NCBI GenBank assembly: GCA_949825025.1
Contig: OX463781.1
Location: 40,003,150-40,067,149, forward strand
DNA length: 64,000 bases
Reading direction: 5' to 3'
DNA from: Siphlonurus alternatus
Taxonomy: Eukaryota > Arthropoda > Insecta > Ephemeroptera > Siphlonuridae
In this document: piece by piece, positions 1 through 10,867 of the stretch
Layout of the letters: the number at the start of each line of letters is the position of its first letter
Position numbering within the stretch: position 1 is the first letter of the stretch
The notes under the pieces: model-generated
Told to the model about the DNA's origin: nothing
The model's database searches: none
Seen by the model: only the letters and a program-made list of their open reading frames with translations
Translations under genes and position numbers: made by a program

Positions 1-592
1 TTTAATTTAATAATGTTCAAAAGAAAAAATATGGACCAATTTACAGAAAATAGAGATATTCATTTATATAATACACGTAATAAAAACAAAACAGTAGTAC
101 CATCTCATTTATCTGCTAATTTTGAAAAAAGTCCATACTATCAATCAGCAAAGTTTTATGACTTTCTGCCTGTCTTGCTCCGAAATGTAAAGAATAACAC
201 TTTATTTAGAAATGTGTTAAAGAGAGTACTAATCTTTAAAGAATATTATGATGTAAAAGATTTTTTTCACTGTGATTACAGAATAACATGTACTGATATG
301 CTTAAATTTGTCTCCAGAAAAAATATAGAACAATATTCATAATAGTCTATTGCATAAAAATTTATATATTTGTGATTCAATCTAAAATAAATAATACAAT
401 AATGTAAATATATATAACTTGTAAGAATCTGGAAATGACAAACATATTTGAGCTTTTATATATTAATTATTATCTAAATATATTATTTATTTATATATTG
501 TATTGACAAGATCTATGTTTGTATTGTGATTTACTCACTGTATACTGCCTAACGATCAAATAAATATTTCTAATTTCTAATTCTAATTTCTA
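1..592 (+). pseudogene. 3' end of a degraded LINE (ORF2 C-terminus plus 3' UTR and TTCTAA tail)
   Basis: Codons 13-342 give a 109-residue stretch that aligns without gaps to the last part of the intact LINE ORF2 at 34734-37733. Shared landmarks are YNTRNKNK against YDTRNKSK, then PYYQ, KFYDFLP against KIYDFLP, and KEYYDVKDF against KEYYKIKDF. The stop at 340-342 is followed by an AT-rich 3' UTR. It ends with CTAACGATCAAATAAA and a short tail of degenerate TTCTAA units near 560-592. The intact copy ends in nearly the same motif, followed by TTGAAT units instead. The copy runs off the left edge of the window, so its 5' extent is unknown. It is a dead relative, not a gene. Confidence 0.85.
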
Positions 593-1070
593 AAAATAAT
601 AAACTTCTTCATCGACACGAGGTTAACAAACTGACGTTCCGTATACTAACTTTGTGTTGTATCAGTTTGTAATCTTTGCATTAGAGCTATGAGAAATAAA
701 ATATAAAATGGCCAGCATATTAGTTAAACCATATTTGATATATTAATATCATAGTTTTGAAAGTTCAATTACTCTCCTATGGACTTATAAATGCTTTGAG
801 AAATAAATTACCAATGGGCTGGATGTTTTTTTTGTTTTTTTTTTTACGCTAACATTTATGTAACTATTTTAGTAGATATCACAGTCAATCAAGCGAAAGT
901 TAATGTCTGAAATTTTATTGAAGTGACGTAAATTACATTCCGCGTTTTTTTTTTTTTTTTTTTCTTATCCCTCTCAATTGGAATTGAAAATCAGTAGAAA
1001 ATGCGTCATTTCTGGAAATTTTCAGGTGTAAACTCTCATTTATTAGACTATAGCTGTGCATGCTATTGTT

Positions 1071-1286
1071 ACAGTCAAATTTAGTTTTCATTCCCACCGA
1101 AAATAACCGGAAGTGAGTGTTTTTTGTACTTCCTGTTCATGCCTGTGTTATGAAATTTTAAAAATAATTTGATACTCTTATGTCTCTGAGTCTCTGTAAA
1201 TTTCAAAATGAAAATATGAACAGAAAGGACAAAAAAACTCTAATTTCCGGGTACTTTTGGTGGGAATATAAAATAAATTTGACTGT
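1071..1286. repeat. MITE-like inverted repeat, CCGGAAGT family, copy 1
   Basis: The left end (ACAGTCAAATTTAG, then a segment ending AACCGGAAGT) is the inverted complement of the right end, which terminates AAATTTGACTGT. Related copies lie at about 16222-16430 and 46631-46826, each with ACAGTC/ACTGT-like ends and an internal TTCCGGAAGT-like block. No coding capacity is seen between the arms, so this is best read as a short non-autonomous DNA element. Confidence 0.6.
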
Positions 1287-1301
1287 AGGTGGTGGACTTT
1301 A

Positions 1302-1331
1302 CTATCGTAACATATATGTTACGGTAGTACA
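1302..1331. repeat. 30-bp near-perfect palindrome
   Basis: The sequence TACTATCGTAACATATATGT and its continuation form a 30-bp palindrome with one mismatched pair, just outside the right end of the MITE at 1071-1286. Its function is unknown; it may be the terminus of another short element. Confidence 0.5.
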
Positions 1332-2564
1332 CGATTGTGATGGTCCACACAAGGTTTTCAATGATGTAAGGGCTAGGGGCAGCAAACGTTACAAGAGAGC
1401 TAACATGGGAAAGTCAACATTGACTGCCGGTCTAACATTGATACAGTAAGTAGAATATCATCTTGGTATTAAATCTAACAAGAAATGTGAGCCAAATACA
1501 CTGAGAAAATTTATCTAACGCAGAGAACAACAGAATAATATAGTTTACATAGAAAAACAAAGGAAACGTTTTGAATATTGTTGTAAATTGAATATTGTAA
1601 GGGAAAATAATCATAAAGTGAAAATAAATTTGTAGGGACAAATTTTGACTATATAATATTTGTTGGGAGAGTAATTATTGATTATTGATTCAATGCTTAC
1701 TGTTAGTTTGATATTGCAAATTAATGCTAAATTACATTTATGTTATAATAAGATTAATAAGCTATGTAATACATGCATGCATTATAAGGTATAATGATGC
1801 AATCAAATACAATACCAATACTGTGCAATTTATATATGTTACACTTTGTCTGCATAATATAGGGTTATAATTTTTAAAAAATAGTGAAGTAAAATAAATA
1901 AATTATCAATTAATTATTTATGGTAATAATAATATAAAAAAATAATTATATATTCATCAATAAAAATGTATATAGTATCATCTATGTAGTATCTTTTCAA
2001 TCTTTAATGTCAGTTTATTATGCTTATGTATATTCACACTTGTCATATGGGCTGATTTTCTTTGGTTCAATTAATAAGCTTTTGCATAAACTTTTTACGC
2101 TGCAAAAGCGGGCATTAAGGACTATGTTAAGATTCAAAAAGCGTGATTCATGTGTGACACATTTCAAATAAAATAAAATGCTTACATTGCCTTGTATGTA
2201 CATTGTACAGTGTGTTGTTTTTAGAAGAAAGCATCCTGATTTGTATCCACAATTTAATTCAATCCACTCTTACAATACTAGAAACAATAATCGTACTTTA
2301 GTGGATAAAAAAAATTCAGTGTTTGCGGAAAGAAATCCCCACCATCAATGCGCTAAAATTTACGATTTTCTTCCCTCGTGTGTAAAAAACATCAAGAGTG
2401 ACTCTCTTTTCAAATCAAAACTGAAATTAATATTAATTAACAAGGAATTCTATTCTATTAAGATGTTTTTTGCAAATAAATTGCCAGAAAATTGTTTACA
2501 ATTTTAAATTCATCTGTTTGTTTTATTGTTATAAATGATTGTTGTTTGTTTTTTCTCTTTGTTA

Positions 2565-2846
2565 AGGTGAAAACAGCCGCTACGCTTAGCACCGCCGATT
2601 TGGTGCTAAGAAAGTCAGTTGAAACACTCGCTCAAATGTATTCGATCGTGTTTTTTTCAAACAGCTGATTGCCTTAGCACACGATTTCAATGCAATTGTT
2701 GAACATTTTTGAATTTCGCGGTTAAAACAATTGACGAGCGCAATTATTTGTGCGCTTAGCACCTTAGCACCGAGCTTAGCACCGAGTTTGGCCTCTCCAA
2801 ACTTCCGACCAATCAGAACGCGTAGAGTGGGCGGCTGTTTTCACCT
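2565..2846 (+). mobile_element. 282-bp MITE, copy 1, 3-bp TSD TTA
   Basis: The element starts AGGTGAAAACAGCCGC and ends with the inverted complement GCGGCTGTTTTCACCT. It is flanked by TTA at 2562-2564 and TTA at 2847-2849. A 3-bp A/T duplication is typical of PIF/Harbinger-type elements, but I assign the superfamily only tentatively. The interior has several copies of the phrase CTTAGCACC and no ORF. It lies in the 3' UTR of a dead LINE. Confidence 0.85.
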
Positions 2847-2877
2847 TTAGTGATTTTGTGTTGTTTTTGACCAATAT

Positions 2878-3159
2878 AGGTGAAAACAGCCGCCCACTCT
2901 ACGCGTTCTGATTGGTCGGAAGTTTGGAGAGGCCAAACTCGGTGCTAAGCTCGGTGCTAAGGTGCTAAGCGCACAAATAATTGCGCTCGTCAATTGTTTT
3001 AACCGCGAAATTCAAAAATTTTCAACAATTGCATTGAATTCGTGTGCTAAGGCAATCAGCTGTTTGAAAAAAACACGATCGGAAACATTTGAGCGAGTGT
3101 TTCAACTGACTTTCTTAGCACCAAATCGGCGGTGCTAAGCGTAGCGGCTGTTTTCACCT
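2878..3159 (-). mobile_element. 282-bp MITE, copy 2, inverted, 3-bp TSD TAT
   Basis: This is a near-identical copy of 2565-2846 in the opposite orientation, with the same 282-bp length. It has its own flanking duplication, TAT at 2875-2877 and TAT at 3160-3162. The different TSD shows a separate insertion rather than one long-armed hairpin. Together the two copies form an approximately 595-bp inverted repeat with a 31-bp loop. Confidence 0.85.
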
Positions 3160-3554
3160 TATCCATATTTATTATATATTGTTTTGTATGTTTTTGCTGT
3201 TATATTCTCTGACGTGATCAATGTTGTCTTGTACAACCTATATGTTCAAATAAACAAATAAAAAAAAAATAAATAAATAAATAATGCTTTAAATTTTGTC
3301 AAACACACACGTATACAACATCATACACGTACACTTTGAAAATAAACAAAAATATTTTCTGTACTATAATATATATATATTTTTTTTAACAATAATTGGT
3401 GTTATATAATAATTATATTGGTTCATAAATATAATGAAAATATTACAGAAAAGTGAATAAAATTGAATTTTTGACAGACTACCTTTATTTAATAACGAAG
3501 AGGTATAATGTATTAGGTATGTATATATGTTGGTTAGTATTGTAAATTAGTATA

Positions 3555-3698
<144 letters not shown>

Positions 3699-3860
3699 TT
3701 CGCGGTGGTATACATCAGAATCAGTGGCGCCTGTGAGCCAGCTAGCCGTACGTCAAATAGCACTGGCGCCTGGCTACGACCTCGCCAATATATCCTGGCA
3801 GAGCCAGAGAGATCAGCTTTATGGATAGGGTCAGTTGGTCGTAGTAAGCCTTGAACCCAT

Positions 3861-5331
3861 CCATAATCCTCCTCCTACAAGCTTTGCACCAAACACAATC
3901 GTTTTACACGACTTATCTACACCAGCTTTCAAATCATTTTATTGATTCTATAATAGTGTTTTTTTAAGGATGTATCTGACAGTGAGTAACTTGAGATCTT
4001 AATACTATGTCTACCTTAAATTCAACAAGACTTTGAACTTGCAATTAAAAAATCACATGTAAATTTTGAAGTGGATCTGTCTGACCATTATTTTTTATAT
4101 ATATTTTTTTGTATTTTGTGAAAATTAAGGTATAAGTTTAACATGGAGCCTTATGGATGACCGGAAATGGTGCTGTTGTGAGAAAACAACTTCCCTTGAA
4201 GTTACTAAAAACATAATTCCTTAAGTTTTAGATAATTAGCGAATTTAAAAATTTTATTTTATTTTATTTCTTCTGTTAGAAATATTCTAAGACTATGAAT
4301 TACCTGAGATCAAACGTTAAAGCAATTTTTTAATAAATTTGCATTAAATTAAAAAAAAAATAATAATAATAATAATAATAATAATAATTAGATAGACTGG
4401 CTGGCAGAAAATTTTACAAAGAATTGAGAAGATCTAAATTTACTATTTTTATATATCGCTCTGATTCTATTTAAATAAAAGATGTTAGTTCATTTTAAAC
4501 ACATTATTTTACTTTTTAATATTTCAAGATATGGCTAAACATTTTAAAAAAATATTATATATATATAGAAAATTGTAGCATATTTCAACTTAATAATATA
4601 TTTACATAATATTGAATACAATATTTTGATACGAACTATAAATCAAGCTTACTGTGTGACATAAGTTCATATATATGAAGATACAATCTTGGGAATATTA
4701 CGAAGAAAACGAGATGTGTGTTATTTATTTCCAAGTTGCCCGGCTTACAACTGTCACATACTTTGCTATATGATGTCACGAGGTTCGATAAAGTCTCTTC
4801 AAAGCACTCAAAAGTTAAATCCAGTGGGACAAACAGGCAGGAATCTTAAATCCAACGAAACATTTCGTTGTTTACAGCAGGCAAGATTTACCAGAAGAAA
4901 GAAAAAAAAAACAAAAAACAAAAAAAAAAAAAAAAAAAACGATATTTGAGTGATTGCAGGCAGAACAGACAAGGTATGAAGTAATGTAGTGAGTGTAGAT
5001 GGAAAACAAAAAAAAGCAAATAAAGGGACTCCAAGTCAGCTGATTTTGTGGTGTTCCCACCGTCCTATTCAAACCTATCTATGTTAACGTATGGGCATTA
5101 AAGAAATTTTTTACATGAAAATAAAAGATGATTCATTATTAGAAGATCCCTAATTGGAGGAGGGGGTAGGAGTTTTCTAATTAATAGCTTTAATAATAAC
5201 AGAAAAAAATTCAAATTTTCTAACATGGTGGCTTATGGAGAAAATTTTCCCGCCGGGGAACACTTGAAACCTCTATTTTGTCAAAATCATATTGATTAAA
5301 ATTCTGTTTATTTTCAGACTGTAGGTCTGTT
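3861..5331. other. AT-rich spacer without recognisable genes
   Basis: The stretch holds a (TAA)n run at about 4362-4388, poly(A) runs near 4900-4940, and AT-rich sequence. I found no conserved protein, RNA gene or element end. The short open frames near 4.7-5.0 kb read through A-tracts and look spurious. Confidence 0.6.
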
Positions 5332-5446
5332 CGTAAATACACAATCAGAGAGAATCAATTATTTGTGATGAACCTTATGTTTCATGTACAGAAGGTTCAT
5401 CACAAATAATCGATTCTTTCTGATTGTGTATTTACGAACAGGCCTA
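5332..5446. mobile_element. Palindromic MITE of about 115 bp, possible TA target
   Basis: The left arm TAGGTCTGTTCGTAAATACA is matched by a right arm ending TTTACGAACAGGCCTA, and the arms continue inward to a loop near 5380-5395. The TA at both edges fits a Tc1/mariner-type target duplication, but TA also belongs to the arm sequence. A related element with GGTCTGTCCGTAAAC ends lies at 28319-28468. Confidence 0.7.
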
Positions 5447-5954
5447 GTATTTTAACTGTTTGTTTATTGTAAAAATTCCACGAATGAAATGCATGATATT
5501 GTTTTTTTTTTTAATTTTAAAATACATTAAATTAAAATGCTTTAAAATTTATAAACAATTTCATTGTATTTTTATATAATAAAAAATTATTGAGTCAGAT
5601 TTAAACAGTAATACTAAATATATCGTTAAAATATAGAAAAATAACAAGAGTTTAAGCTTCTTCAAATTAAAAAAAAAAAAAAAAAACAGAGAAATAAAAA
5701 TCATCAAAATGTTTTACTTTTAATTTAATACAGCGAATAGATACAACATATTACTATAATGCCAGAAGGCTCATTAAATATCAAAAATAATAATATTTTT
5801 TTTTTCAAGCATTGCAATACAACAACATAATAATTTATTTTATGAACATACATTTTGTAAGAATAATGTACGGAAAAAAATAATGTTATGCTTGAAGAGA
5901 ATAAGACTATATGATGCATTAAAACTTAACAATTATGTAATTTATGCAAGAAAT

Positions 5955-6020
<66 letters not shown>

Positions 6021-7598
6021 TTGAATAATTGGAACGTGCGTTCTTAATATACTATATTGCACCTCATATGGTGCACCGTTAATTAAGTAGCAGGTGCATC
6101 TTGCACAGCTGCAAGTCGATGTTTGCAAGTCTATTTTATTATTCCTGGTACGCGACCCCATTATTTCCATTTTTATATAGTATAGAGAGAGAGAAAAAAA
6201 AATGTAGAAAAAAATTGAACCTTTCTTCCGTCATTAATATGCAGAACATGCTAGATCCAAGCTACCTGATGGATATATTTGTCATTTCATCGAACGTTCC
6301 ATGCATCAAACCATGACTTTTATATCAAGTATACAAACCAAGGGGGAAAAAAAGAAAGCTCATTTAACGATGAATAATATTTTTCTTGTCATACTTTTTT
6401 TTTTTTTTTTATTAATTTTTACAAATAAATGTCTATTGTTATAAAATGTACTGAGAAAGAATAAAAAAAAAAATGTATATTTGAATTGAAATCTGTATAA
6501 ATAATAAAATAAAATAGTGCAAATTTCTATGTGATGTCCTAATTTATAATTTTTTAACTCGTTTTAGTTAAATTTGGCAACTAAAACATGATAAAAAAAT
6601 GTTTTATATATATAGCGTATAACGTTATTAAATATATTATGATATAAATATTTTTTTATACGTTGAAATGCCAAAAATGTTATAAATTTTGTAATAGAGA
6701 AAGAATGAACTATAAATTTTTATACTAAGGTAAAAATAAAAAATAAAAAAAAATAAAAAAAGGAGTATAAAAAATGTTATATTAAATTGTTTGTATATAT
6801 TTTGTGTACATACGTGTATACGTAAACACAACAGTACAAATTTGTAAGCAAAATAATTTAGCAAAGTATCTTATATGTATGTGGTGTTTTGTTTCTTTTT
6901 TCTTTTCTTTTTAGTAAAATGTTGATGTCGCCAAACAACATTGTGTACAGTACAATGAGTAGGTATAGGCTGTTTTCTCTCCTTGCCTTGCATGCTTTCT
7001 ATTCAAATTTCTCTCTCTCTCTCTTTCTCTCTCCCGCATTCTATAAGCTCTTATCGACCCGAGGTTGAGTTGAAAGTTACTGCGGTAACGCCCGAGAAAG
7101 CTGCTAGTGTTTGGGTGCGTTTTTTTTTTTGGGGGGGAAAGGGGGGTGAGAAAAAAGGGGTGATTGTGGCGTGAACTGCAAAATAAAAAGACTCTGTGTT
7201 GTATCCACAACTACAAGCTGCACCAGTCACACGAAATAACAAAGCTATTGATAAACTTGGATCAAAAGCTTTTTCCTTTTTTTTTTTTTTTTTTTTACTC
7301 TTGACTTTTTTTTTTTTCTCTCATAGATTTGTTAAAGTGAATCACACACTGCGGTATATTGTCACTTGTATAGAAAATTCTTATTGTAACATGTATTCAA
7401 GACCATTTTATCCGCTTCATTTGTGTTTTCCTTAACGTATAAAACAGTAACTAGATCTAAATTTATTTAAATAGTTTTATTTTGCAATGCCAAAATGTGT
7501 TGAAAATTTCAGAAATCATTGAGGAATCTGGAGTTCATTTTTTCTTGTTGATAAAATACTTGAATCACCTTTAAATAATAAACATAATTTTAAAAACA
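5447..7598. other. AT-rich spacer with a GA microsatellite and a G-rich tract
   Basis: No gene is recognisable. Contents are a (GA)n tract at 5957-6018, many A/T homopolymers, a pyrimidine tract at about 7010-7035, and a G-rich run at 7130-7161. The only GC-moderate stretch (about 7040-7190) shows no conserved protein in any frame. Confidence 0.6.
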
Positions 7599-7775
<177 letters not shown>

Positions 7776-7835
7776 TTATTTTATTTCAAACAACTGGTTA
7801 TACAAGATAACATAAATGGTTCACGTCATATTGGG

Positions 7836-8222
7836 GGGATTCATGATGGAGTTATCCAGAAAGTTGTCCAGCGTTTTTACTAACCGTGGTTAGCACCAGC
7901 CTAATTCAATGGAGCATTATCCTCAAAAATGTTTACTGCAGAAATAGATGGAAGGTACAAAGTTATGCCATTCTGATTTTATTTTACATTTTACTAACAG
8001 TGAGTCCAGGAAGTATGCTTAAATAATTTTGGTGTGATCAGGTTTGTAGACTATCCTTTTATTAGAGGGAGGTGGCACAGCTGTCGTACTTTCAATAATT
8101 TGTTTAAAAATATACCTCCTGAACTAAAAAAAAAATAAGTAAATATTAAAAAGAAATCAGTCGCATAACTTTGCACCTTCTATCCATTTCTGAAGTAAAA
8201 AAAAAAATAACGGTCGACATAC
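7836..8222. repeat. Two overlapping MITE fragments
   Basis: 7836-7920 resembles part of the GATTCACGAA family (GGGGATTCATGATGGAGTTA, then a TAACCGTGGTTAGC core). 7937-8222 is an inverted repeat of the 'GGATAGAAGGTGC' family: GCAGAAATAGATGGAAGGTA on the left and ACCTTCTATCCATTTCTG on the right. No coding sequence is present. Confidence 0.6.
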
Positions 8223-8338
8223 TTCTTGGCATTGAACGTAGTATGTGAGAAACCAGGATAATTCTCTTCATGGATAATGCCCATTATGTTTGTAATGTGT
8301 TCAGAAATTTTGATGGAAATTCATTATGATTTCTACTC

Positions 8339-8735
8339 TTGTACACTCGTCGCCTCGGAAAATTTCCTCTTGCGGTCTTGTTATAAATCACCATGCCCCG
8401 TAAGAATAACACAAGGCATGGTGATGGAGGCTTCAAGTGATGCGCTTTCGCTGCGCAACTGTTTGTCGCTAAGGTCCATCTTGTACTTGAAAATAAAGCA
8501 AAGTGTTTTTTTAACTTTTCTCGGTTATAAATCAAGTAAAAAATCTAAATCTTGAATTATCTACTTTATTTTTCAGTTTGGACCTAAGTTCCGTAAAGAA
8601 ATTATCCCTGAAAAATCTTATTCTTGGTGAAAAAAACACGTTTTTTTTACATAGCTTTGAAATAGCGGGCGGGATCACCGAAAAATCAGCTGACTTGAAG
8701 CAAGTTGGAGATTTTCCGAGGCGACGAGTGTACAA
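8339..8735. mobile_element. 397-bp MITE with about 25-bp terminal inverted repeats and a second element inside
   Basis: The left end TTGTACACTCGTCGCCTCGG is matched by a right end that is its inverted complement, CCGAGGCGACGAGTGTACAA. The internal part (8427-8701), starting GAGGCTTCAAGT and closing ACTTGAAG, is homologous to a separate 280-bp element at 30510-30789. The structure is therefore either nested or a longer family member. A small hairpin, ATCACCATGCC/GGCATGGTGAT, lies at about 8387-8426. Confidence 0.75.
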
Positions 8736-10130
8736 TCAATGATATAATATATTATTTTGAGTGTTATAAATTAATGTTCTGATTTATTTTTTGTAACTGG
8801 ATATGAGTAATAATAATTGCTTGCATATTTTAAAACTTTTTTTAATTTTTGTCTAACACAAATGATATAATTTGTGAATCTTGATGAAGTAATGTTACAG
8901 GTGTAAAAATAAAAAATTACGTTTCTTCGCAAATTAATTGAGTACTTAAATTTATTGTTTTTAATTTAATAAGTCTAGAAGATTAAAGGAGTCACGGTAG
9001 GCGAATTCTCATCGTGTTTCACCGACAAAAAATTTGCATGCGCACAATTCTTGTCGTCGTTATAATAATAAGGTTGCCCATTTTGCTACTTTTTCTTTTA
9101 TAAAAAAAAATGTAGTAAAGAAGTTCTATCTCTAGCAAGTATAAAAAATAGAAGTGATTTACTAAAACATTAAAAATCAATTAAGCTACACAACAACTGT
9201 GTCATATTATAGTGATATTATTTCAGTTTAACTGTATTTCAATTATATTCTAGGTAAATAGACTAATTAATATTCTTATTATTTTAATGAAAACTAGAAC
9301 AATAAAAATATATACAAATGTCATTGAATGATACATCACACATAAAGGGAAAAAAAATATTTTAAATTATCATTTTCTAATAATATTCACGTATGCATCA
9401 TTAAAATAAAATTTAAAAAAAGAAAATGTGTTACAACTCCCATGCATAAAAATGTAGAACAACTACTGTTTTTAATTATACTAAGCGGTATAACGTCACA
9501 AATGTTTTAAAAATGAGTATATGAATAAAAAGAAATATCTTTTTGATGTGGGAAAATATTCTTTAGTGCATTATCATAAAAACAAGTGATGCATTTACAT
9601 TTCATCGCCATGCACGAATGAGCTTGCGTGCATCATGCGCTTTGTACATTTACCAACCGTAGCTGCAATCTGCAGTGTTATGTAAGCAAAATGTGATAAA
9701 CTTCATAACGTGCAAATCACCACTGCATCGTATGCACCATTATATTCATACGTATTATAATAAATCATCACCACAGCTTTCAGGTATTTTAAGGATTATT
9801 AAACATGCTATGTTATTTTGAGTGGTCATATTGCAGCCATGAAATTATAAACCCCCTCCATCTCCCCTCAAACAATTTACAGGTAGTTTTTAAATACATT
9901 GGGCTCGATTTACAAAGATAAGTTCCTCACTAATTATGTTTATGGTGTAATCGACCACGGTTAGTGAGAAACTTGGATATATTTTTATATCATCATGCTG
10001 AGTAATATTTTGGTGAATCATGCCAATATGTAAACCTATAATATAATAAGTTTCAAAATATATTATAATGCAAGGTAAATTTTCTTTCAGTTATATTTAA
10101 TTCATTTATATTCCTAGATTATTAATAATG
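8736..10130. other. AT-rich spacer with a MITE fragment
   Basis: No gene is recognised. A degraded GATTCACGAA-family fragment lies at about 9900-9975 (GGGCTCGATTTACAAAGATA with an inner ACCACGGTTAGTGAG). The rest is AT-rich sequence with a slightly GC-richer patch at 9600-9740 that shows no conserved frame. Confidence 0.55.
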
Positions 10131-10283
10131 GGGGCGATTCACGAAAGAGTTATTCAGGTTTTTTAACCGCGTTTAGCTTAACCACGTTTAACAAGGCAAT
10201 TTAACAAGTAAAACAGGTATAGTTAAACGTGATTAAGCTAAACGTGGTTAAAACCTAGCTAGCTGCTTCGTGAATCGCGCCCA
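10131..10283. mobile_element. Palindromic MITE, GATTCACGAA family
   Basis: The ends GGGGCGATTCACGAAAGAGT and GCTTCGTGAATCGCGCCC are inverted complements. Inside, TTTAGCTTAACCACGTTTAA pairs with TTAAACGTGATTAAGCTAAA. Sister copies lie at 22987-23147, 23167-23310 and 49139-49295. No ORF is present. Confidence 0.8.
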
Positions 10284-10305
10284 ATATGAATTTCATGTCA
10301 ATGAA

Positions 10306-10313
<8 letters not shown>

Positions 10314-10336
<23 letters not shown>
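10314..10336. repeat. (TTA)n microsatellite, left boundary of the R4-like elements
   Basis: A short ATT/TTA run directly left of the short element at 10337-10783. TTA runs also lie at 10784-10826 and 14724-14764, so both retroelement units sit between TTA repeats. Confidence 0.9.
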
Positions 10337-10783
10337 TTTGTGTTTAACTCCCAACCAAGTTGGGGTGGTTTAGCGCCAGCACCGGGCCCAATTGGGCCAA
10401 GGTGAAGGCGCCCGCTGATCCTGTTGGTGATGTTACGATCCAGCGTCTCCTACTCAGCTGCGGGCAATGAGGGCTTCCCGGGTACACCCGCAAATAGCCC
10501 ATCACACAGCCTTTCGGGCAGGTCCTCTCCTAGGCGCGGTGGGACACATTTCCGCTAGCACTCTGGGTGCTGGATGCCTTTAACCAGGGCACTTAGAGGT
10601 GGGGATGCATCTTGGGCTTCCCAAACCAATGCCCTGGCCGCCCTGTGGTACAAGAACCACAGGCTACGGGCCAGAGGTCACACTCGCAAGGCAACCCCCA
10701 ACCCGCATGTCCTTCCTGGGCGCGGGGGGACGCGTACCGCGAGCCAGGACAAGACCCTACGCACAAGCCATGGCCGGATGCCC
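10337..10783 (-). mobile_element. Short GC-rich retroelement unit sharing its 5' terminus with the R4-like LINE
   Basis: Read on the - strand, the unit begins AATAAAGGGCATCCGGC beside (TAA)n, almost the same as the AATAAAGGGCACCCGGC start of the large LINE at 14726. A further shared stretch, TACGCG followed by CCGCGCCC, comes later. It ends GGTTGGGAGTTAAACAC against a second (TAA)n run. It is GC-rich, encodes no reverse transcriptase, and has an unrelated 3' end. It may be a non-autonomous partner (same 5' region and TTA target) or the 5' fragment of a related copy. Confidence 0.55.

Positions 10784-10826
<43 letters not shown>
10784..10826. repeat. (TTA)n between the two retroelement units
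   Basis: About 14 TTA units separate the poly(T) (the poly(A) tail on the - strand) of the R4-like LINE from the 5' start of the short unit. This is what repeated insertion into a TAA/TTA target would give. Confidence 0.9.

Positions 10827-10867
<41 letters not shown>

Larger units (their letters stand above)
1990..3290 (+). pseudogene. Degraded LINE 3' end (ORF2 C-terminus), interrupted by two MITEs
   Basis: From about 2007 the + strand encodes MSVYYAYVYSHLSYG, then LQKRALRTM, aligning with LSVYYATVYSHVSYS and LQKRSVKTI of the intact LINE ORF2. An in-frame TAA near 2170 replaces the Tyr-Asp of the intact copy. The frame then continues through LTLPCMYIVQC and YNTRNNN to the stop at 2505-2507. 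The 3' UTR is split by two inverted MITE copies (2565-2846 and 2878-3159). It resumes with GACGTGATCAATG, shared with the intact copy's GACGTGATCTATG, and ends in an AAATA-type tail near 3250-3285. This is a 5'-truncated insertion in the same orientation as the intact copy. Confidence 0.85.

Noticed and set aside
2565..3159. A single 595-bp hairpin transposon
   Set aside because: Each half has complete inverted ends and its own 3-bp target duplication, so two insertions explain it better.
8277..8735. Short open frames on both strands
   Set aside because: They lie within a MITE with clear terminal inverted repeats, and neither shows a domain.
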